A DNA stretch of 48,846 nt from Acidobacteriota bacterium (GTDB lineage Bacteria; Acidobacteriota; Terriglobia; Terriglobales; Acidobacteriaceae), in NCBI GenBank assembly GCA_021836865.1, contig JAKBHH010000018.1, forward strand, positions 1 through 48,846. Reading direction: 5' to 3'. Below the pieces are notes generated by a model. The model saw only the letters and a list, made by a program, of their open reading frames with translations. It ran no database searches and was not told where the DNA came from. Below, in pieces: positions 42,707 through 48,846 of the stretch (positions are counted from its first letter, which is position 1; every line of letters starts with the position of its first letter). The translations under genes and the position numbers were made by a program.

Positions 42707-44059
42707 ATGAAGCTTACTCGGATCGCGTTTCTCGTGCGCTTGGCGCTGGTTGCCGCGCTTGCATTCTCCACACTTCCCTCGCCGTCGCAGCAGCCACGCG
42801 CGTCAAGGGCCGCCCCAAGCAAGCTTGATCTTACCCCGGTCAAGCCGGAATCGGTGGGCTTCTCAAGCGAGCGGCTGGAGCGTCTGCACGCACTCATGGA
42901 AGACGCGGTGAAACGCCAACAGGTCGCGGGCGTGGTCACCATCCTCGCGCGCCACGGCAAGGTGGTGGACTACCGCGCCTACGGCATGAGAGACATCGCG
43001 AGCAGCACGCCGATGACCACAGACACGATCTTCCGCGACTATTCGATGACGAAGCCTGTGACGGCGACCGCGATGATGATTCTCTATGAGCAGGGAAAGT
43101 GGCTGCCGAGCGACCCGATCTCGAAGTATGTTCCCGAGTTCGCGCACCTGAAGGTGTATGCAGGCACAGGCGCGGACGGAAAGATGATTCTCGCCGACCC
43201 GGTGCATCCGCCCACGATGCGCGAACTCATGACCCACACGGCTGGGTTCACCTATGGCATCTTTGGCGATACGCCGGTGGACAAGATGGTGCGCGATGCA
43301 GACCTCTTTCAGTCGAAGGATCTGCATGAGTTTGTTACGAAGCTTGCGGGGTTACCGCTGCTGTATCAGCCTGGCACCAAGTGGGTTTACTCAGTGTCAA
43401 TGGACATCCAGGGCTACATTGTGGAGAAGCTATCCGGCAAGACTCTGCCCGCGTTCTATCGGGACGAGATCTTCAAGCCGCTGGGCATGAAGGATGCGGG
43501 CTTTTACGTGCCGCCGGACAAGTGGCAGCGTTTTGCCACCGTCTACTGGGTGGACGACAATGGCGGGCTCTCGGACCACGGACCGCAGACGGTGAACAAA
43601 CGCGACTTTGCGCACGAACCCAGCCTGCCGTCGGGCGGCGGCGGCATGGTCTCCACCGCCGAGGACTACTATCGTTTCGCAACGATGCTGCTAGAAGGCG
43701 GCCAGTTGAACGGGCAGCGGATTCTGTCGTCTCCGACTGTGCACCTGATGAGTTCGAACCATCTGCCCCCGAGCCTGTTGACGGGCGAGTTCAAAATTGG
43801 CTCGCAGGTGATGCGGCCGGGATTCGGCTACGGCTATAACTGCGCGGTCGTCTTCGATCCGCCGACGGCAGATTTGCCGGACGGCAAGGGCACCTTCTTC
43901 TGGGATGGCGCCGCAGGTACCTGGTTCTGGATCGACCCGACGAACGACATTGTGTTTGTGGGCATGATTCAGCGCATGGGCGCGAAGCCGACGAGCGAGA
44001 ACCTCCAGTATCTGAGCCGCGGCGTGGTGTATGGCGCGCTGACGGATCCGGCGAAGTAG
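42707..44059 (+). CDS. Exported serine hydrolase of the class C beta-lactamase family
   Basis: This 450-residue protein has a signal peptide (MKLTRIAFLVRLALVAALAF). The catalytic SxxK motif is S113-M-T-K116 (DYSMTKP); a YSVS tyrosine motif (KWVYSVSMD) and MTHTAGF are also typical of this family. Members act as esterases, D-aminopeptidases or carboxypeptidases; few are true beta-lactamases. The start at 42707 follows ggggac and begins directly at the signal peptide; ATG at 42668 in frame would add 13 residues. It follows the third TonB receptor by about 90 bases and may share its transcript. Confidence 0.9.
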   Translation: MKLTRIAFLVRLALVAALAFSTLPSPSQQPRASRAAPSKLDLTPVKPESVGFSSERLERLHALMEDAVKRQQVAGVVTILARHGKVVDYRAYGMRDIASSTPMTTDTIFRDYSMTKPVTATAMMILYEQGKWLPSDPISKYVPEFAHLKVYAGTGADGKMILADPVHPPTMRELMTHTAGFTYGIFGDTPVDKMVRDADLFQSKDLHEFVTKLAGLPLLYQPGTKWVYSVSMDIQGYIVEKLSGKTLPAFYRDEIFKPLGMKDAGFYVPPDKWQRFATVYWVDDNGGLSDHGPQTVNKRDFAHEPSLPSGGGGMVSTAEDYYRFATMLLEGGQLNGQRILSSPTVHLMSSNHLPPSLLTGEFKIGSQVMRPGFGYGYNCAVVFDPPTADLPDGKGTFFWDGAAGTWFWIDPTNDIVFVGMIQRMGAKPTSENLQYLSRGVVYGALTDPAK

Positions 44060-44142
44060 CGGCACGGCAGCATCGGACCAGGAACGTTCGGCGCGCGGTT
44101 TGCGGTGTGACCGGATGGTACACTCCACGAGCGGAGTAGCGG

Positions 44143-44886
44143 ATGCGCGCAACAAAACTGGAATTTCGTCTGCGGTTCGTGATCTTGGTGGTGATTGTGG
44201 GCCTGGGCTTCTGGTCGCCATGGATTGAGACCTGGGGCATTGGGCAGCGCATTCCGCTGCTGGAGTGGCTGGCGCTGGAGGTGAGCCGCGCCGGGCTGCT
44301 TCCTTTCACGGTGGCCTCGCCTGCGGTGGTGGCGATTGCCTCGCTGCTGGCCTTGACGGCCGCGCTTCTGCGCGTGAGCGGGACGGCTTATCTGGGCGCG
44401 TCCACAATGCTCGATGCGCGGATGCAGGGTGACAGAGTGGTGGCGAGCGGACCGTATCGCTTTGTGCGCAACCCGCTGTATCTCGGCACTCTCTTTATGA
44501 TGGCGGCGATGGGGTTTGTGATGCCGCCAACGGGCGCCGCCTTCACGCTGGTGCTGGTGGGCGCTTTCCTCGTCCGGCTGATTCTGGCCGAAGAGGTGCA
44601 TCTCACGGCACAGATGGGCGAGAGGTATCAGGCGTATCGGCGCGCTGTGCCGCGTCTGGTGCCGCGGCTGCGGACGCACGTGGAGTCCGGCGAAGGGAAG
44701 CCGCACTGGGTGCGCGCGGTGCTGAATGAGCTGGCGCCGATTGGGGTGTTCATCGCGCTGAGCTGCTTCTCGTGGACGTATAACAACGAGACGATTCTGC
44801 GGGCAATCCTTGTGTCCTTTGGCGCGTCGCTGGTGGTGCGCGCGTTGATGAAGGAGTCGAAGTCGGGGCAGGCAACAGCGCAGTAG
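44143..44886 (+). CDS. Isoprenylcysteine carboxyl methyltransferase-like membrane protein
   Basis: This 247-residue polytopic membrane protein has about five to six helices. The signature GPYRFVRNPLYLG (about residues 104-116) and the later EEVHLTAQMGERYQAYRRAVPRLVP are typical of the ICMT/phospholipid methyltransferase-like family that binds S-adenosylmethionine near the membrane face. The bacterial substrates are mostly unknown. A ggag site lies six bases before the start. It is followed by a bidirectional terminator. Confidence 0.85.
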   Translation: MRATKLEFRLRFVILVVIVGLGFWSPWIETWGIGQRIPLLEWLALEVSRAGLLPFTVASPAVVAIASLLALTAALLRVSGTAYLGASTMLDARMQGDRVVASGPYRFVRNPLYLGTLFMMAAMGFVMPPTGAAFTLVLVGAFLVRLILAEEVHLTAQMGERYQAYRRAVPRLVPRLRTHVESGEGKPHWVRAVLNELAPIGVFIALSCFSWTYNNETILRAILVSFGASLVVRALMKESKSGQATAQ

Positions 44887-44921
44887 ACGCTGAGGTGCAT
44901 TGCGAAGAGGCACGTGAAAGC

Positions 44922-44958
44922 AAAAAGGGAGAGGGTGCAAAAACTCCTCTCCCTTTTT
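44922..44958. terminator. Bidirectional terminator
   Basis: The arms aaaaagggagagg (44922-44934) and cctctcccttttt (44946-44958) pair perfectly around an 11-base loop. The A and T runs within the stem provide a T tract on both strands. It serves the methyltransferase-like gene (+) and the HU gene (-). Confidence 0.9.
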
Positions 44959-44977
44959 GTGTCCGCAGTCCGGGTCG

Positions 44978-45274
44978 CTACTTCTTAGGGGGCGCGATGG
45001 TGTCCTTGGCGGACTTAGCCACGCGGAACTTGACCACGGTCTTGGCCTTGATCTTGATGGCCGCGCCGGTCTGGGGGTTGCGGCCCATGCGAGCCTTGCG
45101 CTCAGCCTTTACCAAACGGCCGATGCCGGGGATTACGAAAACGCCGTTCTTCTTGGTTTCCTTGATGGCGGTCTCCGCCAGCATGTCCAGGAAGGCAGCG
45201 GATTGCTTGTTGGTCAGTTGCAGCTTTTCGGCCATGTGCCGCGTCAGAGCGGTCTTGGTCATTCCAGTTGCCAT
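44978..45274 (-). CDS. HU-family nucleoid DNA-binding protein
   Basis: This 98-residue protein has the HU/IHF fold: N-terminal helices (TKTALTRHMAEKLQLTNKQSAAFL) and a beta arm with the signature GRNPQTGAAIKIKAKTVVKFR. A short basic tail (IAPPKK) follows. It bends and compacts DNA as a dimer. The start has a clear aggagaa site six bases upstream. Confidence 0.95.
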   Translation of the reverse strand: MATGMTKTALTRHMAEKLQLTNKQSAAFLDMLAETAIKETKKNGVFVIPGIGRLVKAERKARMGRNPQTGAAIKIKAKTVVKFRVAKSAKDTIAPPKK

Positions 45275-45598
45275 GTGATGTTCTCCTTCTGGGCTTGCCC
45301 TCGGGGCAGCCGGTGTTGCCTGGGCTTCCTTCGCGTATCGCGTTCCGCATGGAGGCCGTGCCGACGAGGCAACGTTCGCACAAAACCCCTGTATTCATGC
45401 GGGTTCTTCAGAACCCCGTCGTTCGTAACAATGACCCTTCCGGGTAGGCAAAGTCAATGGGAAAACGCGGGATTTCCACAGTTTTCTTAGGGTTTTCTGC
45501 TATTTGTCCCGTTTTTGCCCTGTTTTTGCCGGGATTTAAGGGATTTCGCTCCGCTAACCCGTTTCGGCGGGCCTTAAATCAACGCGCGGCGCAACGTC
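45275..45598. promoter_or_regulatory. Upstream region of the HU gene
   Basis: This 324-bp gap holds no gene. On the minus strand a TTGACT hexamer (complement of agtcaa near 45451) is a candidate -35, but no good -10 is found at standard spacing. A short perfect stem gggttct / agaaccc (45401-45416) lies in the presumed leader. Confidence 0.35.
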
Positions 45599-46342
45599 TC
45601 AGCGCAGTCCGAAGAGTACCTTTTTCTTGGGCTCGAGGGCCGCAGCAAGGGGCGTGTTGAGGGCGTCTACCACCGGCGCAGCCAGCTTGAAGTGGCGGAT
45701 CAGCGTAGAGGCAATTCCGGGCTCGAGCGCCGCCGCGGCGGGGAGAGTCGTGCTTAGCCCCCATTGGCGGCAGCGGATGAGGTCGAGCGCGGGGTGGTCG
45801 ACGGGGAAGCCTTTGGGCGGACGGGTGAGGGCGTTGCCCTCAAACTCGTCGAATGTGCTCCGCACTTTGGAGTTTTGGAGGAGCTTGCGGAACGCCTGAT
45901 GGTGGTCGAGGAGCCAGTGTCGGATGGCGGAGAGCTGGTCCTTCTCCGGCATGTAGGCACCGGCGGCGATGATGACTTCCTTGGCACTGACGTGGAAGTA
46001 GTATCCTGCGCCGGAGGTCTTGTCGAGACCGGTGTGCGTCCACCAGGCTGCGACGTGGGTTTTGTAGGGCGTTTTGTCGTTGCTGAATCGCGTATCGCGA
46101 TAGATGCGGAACAGACTCTTTTCGGCAGGCCGCACGTGGCTGGGCGCAAAGTCCAGCATCGCGTCCGTCACCTTGCGAATAATCGCGAGCATCGGCTCTT
46201 TCAGTTCGGCCTCGAACTGCGCCTTGCGCGGCGTGAACCACTCGCGGTCGTTGTGCCGGGCCAGGTTGCGCAGAAAAGTCAGAGCGGCGGGGCGAAAGTA
46301 GGGAACGGCCGGTGTGGAAGCGGGTTTTGTCACGCGAGCCAT
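45599..46342 (-). CDS. DUF2461 family protein
   Basis: This 247-residue cytoplasmic protein matches the DUF2461 pattern: FLRNLARHNDREWFTPRKAQFE near the N-terminus, RIYRDTRFSNDKTPYKTHVAAWW in the middle, and GYYFHVSAKEVIIAAGAYMPE. The function of the family is not known. It lies 12 bases after ruvA on the same strand, so the two are probably cotranscribed, which does not by itself imply a repair role. Confidence 0.9.
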   Translation of the reverse strand: MARVTKPASTPAVPYFRPAALTFLRNLARHNDREWFTPRKAQFEAELKEPMLAIIRKVTDAMLDFAPSHVRPAEKSLFRIYRDTRFSNDKTPYKTHVAAWWTHTGLDKTSGAGYYFHVSAKEVIIAAGAYMPEKDQLSAIRHWLLDHHQAFRKLLQNSKVRSTFDEFEGNALTRPPKGFPVDHPALDLIRCRQWGLSTTLPAAAALEPGIASTLIRHFKLAAPVVDALNTPLAAALEPKKKVLFGLR

Positions 46343-46354
46343 GATGCAAACAGT

Positions 46355-46945
46355 CTATCGGATGACCTTGAGCGCGCCGCGGAAAAGCCCGTCGAAGTCT
46401 CCGGCAAGCGCCTTGTCTTTCTCGACGGCCTGCTGAATGGCCTTCTCCGCGGCGGGACGCTGGTAGCCGAGATTGAGGAGGGCGGAGAGAACGTCTTCCA
46501 CGGCAGCACCCCGGACGGCTGTGGGAGCGGGGGGGACGGCGAAGTCCTCGAGCTTGTCTTTCAACTCGACGACAAGGCGCTCGGCCAGCTTTTTCCCGAC
46601 GCCGGGGATGCGCGTCAACTGCGCGTGGTCCTGCGCGCGGATGGCCTGCACTGTGCGCTCCGGCGAGAGGCCGCTGAGCATCTTGATTGCGAGTTTGGGG
46701 CCGACGCCGCTGACGGTGATCAACCGCTCAAAGAGGCGCTTCTCTTCGCGTTCGAGGAAGCCGAAGAGGGCGATGGCGTCGTCGCTGACCTGGGTGTGGA
46801 TGTAGAGCGCGGCCTCGGCGCCGAGCGAGGGCAGCGCGGTGAAGGTGGGCACGGAGATGGCGACGTCGTAGCCGACGCCGCCGCACTCGACGATGGCCTG
46901 GCCTGGTTCCTTGTGGATGAGCTTGCCGCGCAGGTGAGCGATCAT
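46355..46945 (-). CDS. ruvA: Holliday junction branch migration protein RuvA
   Basis: This 196-residue protein begins MIAHLRGKL with an OB-fold domain, has two helix-hairpin-helix units (VSGVGPKLAIKMLSGL and IPGVGKKLAERLVVELKDKL) and a C-terminal UBA-like domain (about 150-196) that contacts RuvB. Length and domains are normal. RuvA tetramers hold Holliday junctions for the RuvB motor. ruvB and ruvC are not in this window. Confidence 0.97.
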   Translation of the reverse strand: MIAHLRGKLIHKEPGQAIVECGGVGYDVAISVPTFTALPSLGAEAALYIHTQVSDDAIALFGFLEREEKRLFERLITVSGVGPKLAIKMLSGLSPERTVQAIRAQDHAQLTRIPGVGKKLAERLVVELKDKLEDFAVPPAPTAVRGAAVEDVLSALLNLGYQRPAAEKAIQQAVEKDKALAGDFDGLFRGALKVIR

Positions 46946-47151
46946 TGCTTGCTATTGTAGTTCTTGGTGCCGATTGGAGGGGCTCATGAAGCGCCAGAAG
47001 CCCGCGGGGGCATATTGCCGAAATAGATTACTATGCTGCCTGTTGTATTGACCTTGTCTTTCGAACCCTTCTATTCTGGCGCAGCGTGTAATCAGAGACA
47101 TTCCACTCTACGCGGACCAAGGTATTTTGTGAGGACATCCTTCGAGGACCA

Positions 47152-48750
47152 ATGAGCTGGTACTACGCCTTTTTCTTCATTTCTGGTTTTTGCAGTCTGC
47201 TCTATGAGGTTGTTTGGCTGCGGCTTACTGCGGCCCAGTACGGCGTGACGATCGCCATGACCTCAATTGTTCTTTCGGTATTTATGGCGGGCATGGGCGC
47301 TGGCTCCTTGCTTTCCGGAATTGCCTCCCGCCGGTATGGTGATCGGCTTTCGTGGTCTCCTCTGCGGCTGTATGCCGGAGCAGAACTGATCATCGGCTCT
47401 GCATCGTTGCTTGTTCCGGTTGAATTGCTTTTCGGCCGTCACCTGCTTGAGGCGTGGAGTGGGGGATTCAGCACTTCTTCAGCGACGTATTACCTGGCGT
47501 CGGGTCTGCTTGTCGCGCTTACTCTCTTTCCCTGGTGCGCGTCGATGGGCGCCACGATTCCGCTGGCCATGTGGGCGATCCGCAGCGAAGAACGGCCTGA
47601 AGCAAAACGCTCGTTTAGTTTTCTCTACACGGCAAACGTGATCGGTGCAATGATCGGCGCGATTGTTCCTGTGTATTTCATCGAGAAATATGGATTTCAC
47701 GGCACGCTTTTCATCGGCACTGGATTGAATGCCTTGATTGCAGGCAGCGCACTCGCTCGCTCGGTACGCTGGCGGAGGACGATCTCCAGTCCCGCGGCTG
47801 AGCAGGCGCCAGCGACGGCGGCCAAGCCGCAGGCTGCTGCCGCGGATGGGCCGCGCGTGATGACTTTGCTCTTTCTCACGGGCTTCGCCACGATGGGCAT
47901 GGAAGTCATCTGGATAAGGCTTTACACGGCCTTTATCGGCCCACTTGTCTACTCATTTGCCTTAATCCTGCTGTCGTATCTGGCGGCGACGGCTGTCGGC
48001 GCCCGGATTTACACGAGGAAGCGCACATCGGGCGGCTCTCGTCTGCCGTGGATTCTGCTTGGCTTGTTGAGCCTGATGCCGTTGATCACTGCCGACCCAA
48101 GAGTACCGATCATTGCGCCATTTCGAGTAATTCTCGGCGTCCTGCTGGTTTCAGGCGTCATTGGCTTTCTCACGCCAATGCTTGTGGATCATTGGTCGGG
48201 CGGGGACGCGAATCGCGCGGGCAAGGCGTATGCCATCAATGTGCTTGGGTGCATCCTGGGTCCGCTTTTTGCGAGCTTTGTGTTCTTGCCGCATCTGAGC
48301 GAGCGCGTCTCTCTGGCCATCTTTTCTCTTCCTTGGTTCGCCATGCTTGCTCCGTGGCCAGGGAGCAAGCCGTTGACATTCAAATCGCGCATATATGGGA
48401 TCGCCAGTGTGGTTGCGGCGCTTGCGATCCTTCTGTTCACGCACGATTACACGAACCTCTTTCCCAAGGGCGATATTCTGCGCGACAGCACGGCGACCGT
48501 GATTGCCGCGGGAAAGGGAATGGACCGCAAGCTTTTGACCAACGGGGTCGGCATGACTTCGTTGACTCCCATCACGAAGATGATGGCGCACTTCTCTCTC
48601 GCCTCGCTGGATCATCCACCGCACAGCATGCTTGTGATTTGCTTCGGCATGGGCACGACCTTCCGTTCTGCCCGGACGTGGAAGATTCCTGTCACTGCGG
48701 TGGAACTGGTGCCCAGTGTTCCTAGAGGCTGTTTCATAAACACCGCCTGA
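47152..48750 (+). pseudogene. Polytopic spermidine-synthase-like protein, cut by an insertion sequence
   Basis: About 524 native residues remain. There are two blocks of membrane helices (about 1-205 and 235-440, each beginning with a similar G-F-x-S/T-M/L-x-E-V-x-W-x-R motif), then the start of a methyltransferase-like Rossmann domain (HSMLVICFGMGTTFRSAR and VTAVELVPSVP). In intact relatives the catalytic domain goes on for some 200 or more residues. Here the frame enters the insertion sequence at about 48725 and stops after RGCFINTA, so most of the enzyme domain is missing. The membrane part may still be made. Confidence 0.85.
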
Positions 48751-48846
48751 GGGTGATCCAGAAACAGGCGAGGTAAAAGAATGCGCGGTAGGTGGCAAGG
48801 AGGTGCTCATGCCGAACCAAGAGTCGTCGGAACTGACCGAACCATG
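48725..48846. mobile_element. IS5-family insertion sequence, one end only
   Basis: The element starts at the terminal repeat gaggctgtttcataaac and runs past the window edge. It interrupts the spermidine-synthase-like gene. The other end, the second inverted repeat and the target duplication are outside the window. Confidence 0.8.
48734..48846 (-). CDS. IS5-family transposase, C-terminal part
   Basis: Reading from the window edge toward the left gives 37 residues that include RRLLVRHEHLLATYRAFF and end WITLRRCL before a TGA whose last base is at 48734. This C-terminus is typical of IS5-family transposases of the IS427-like group. The catalytic part lies outside the window. Confidence 0.82.
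   Translation of the reverse strand, partial: WFGQFRRLLVRHEHLLATYRAFFYLACFWITLRRCL

Noticed and set aside
43969..44940. 323-residue open frame on the minus strand over the ICMT-like gene
   Set aside because: Its Arg/His/Gln-rich composition is typical of a shadow frame opposite a membrane protein gene, and it runs through the bidirectional terminator.
45764..46960. 398-residue open frame on the plus strand across ruvA and the DUF2461 gene
   Set aside because: It is antisense to two clear genes, and its composition is what high-GC antisense frames give; it shows no family pattern.
1..48846. CRISPR arrays, tRNA and rRNA genes
   Set aside because: I looked for regularly spaced repeats and tRNA-like cloverleafs with a CCA end or T-loop consensus and saw none that I could support.

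Overview
This window most likely comes from a member of the Acidobacteriota, class Terriglobia. Three very large TonB-dependent receptors (about 1,125-1,145 residues) carry an N-terminal carboxypeptidase-regulatory-like domain. There are many Tat-exported glycosidases and no SusD-type genes, which is the usual layout in that group. The organism is inferred from protein style only; no rRNA or tRNA gene is present.

Region 1 (389-5887, + strand) is a tight operon. It holds a small membrane protein, a single-chain cbb3-type oxidase in which CcoN, CcoO and a diheme CcoP-like tail are fused, a second small membrane protein, a Tat-exported DsrE-like protein, a ModA-like periplasmic binding protein without a transporter, and a diheme lipoprotein cytochrome resembling thiosulfate dehydrogenase TsdA. 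Together they suggest an envelope electron chain, perhaps from a reduced sulfur compound, ending at the fused oxidase.

Region 2 (6259-37266) is two paralogous glycan-use modules arranged as mirror images around a central junction. Module A reads RR, HK and sugar-binding lipoprotein on the minus strand, then TonB receptor, GH127, TPR protein and GH127 on the plus strand. Module B reads GH43-lectin, GH127, GH5-like enzyme, TPR protein and TonB receptor on the minus strand, then sugar-binding lipoprotein, HK and RR on the plus strand. Three GH127-type enzymes plus a GH43 point to L-arabinofuranose-rich plant glycans. Each module pairs a binding protein lacking an ABC permease with a histidine kinase that has a large extracytoplasmic sensor region, so each looks like a three-component sugar sensor beside its receptor. 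The centre holds a decayed IS1634-type element, a strongly folding non-coding stretch, and a 20-bp near-copy of the 3' end of mnmE (trmE). The real mnmE 3' end lies at the outer edge of module B, so module B looks like a genomic island at the mnmE 3' attachment site. No integrase gene is visible.

Region 3 (37595-48846) is mostly housekeeping: mnmE, a third TonB receptor, a serine hydrolase, an isoprenylcysteine methyltransferase-like membrane protein, HU, a DUF2461 protein and ruvA. The last gene, a polytopic spermidine-synthase-like protein, is cut by an IS5-family element that runs off the window. The first 250 bases may be the end of another insertion element.
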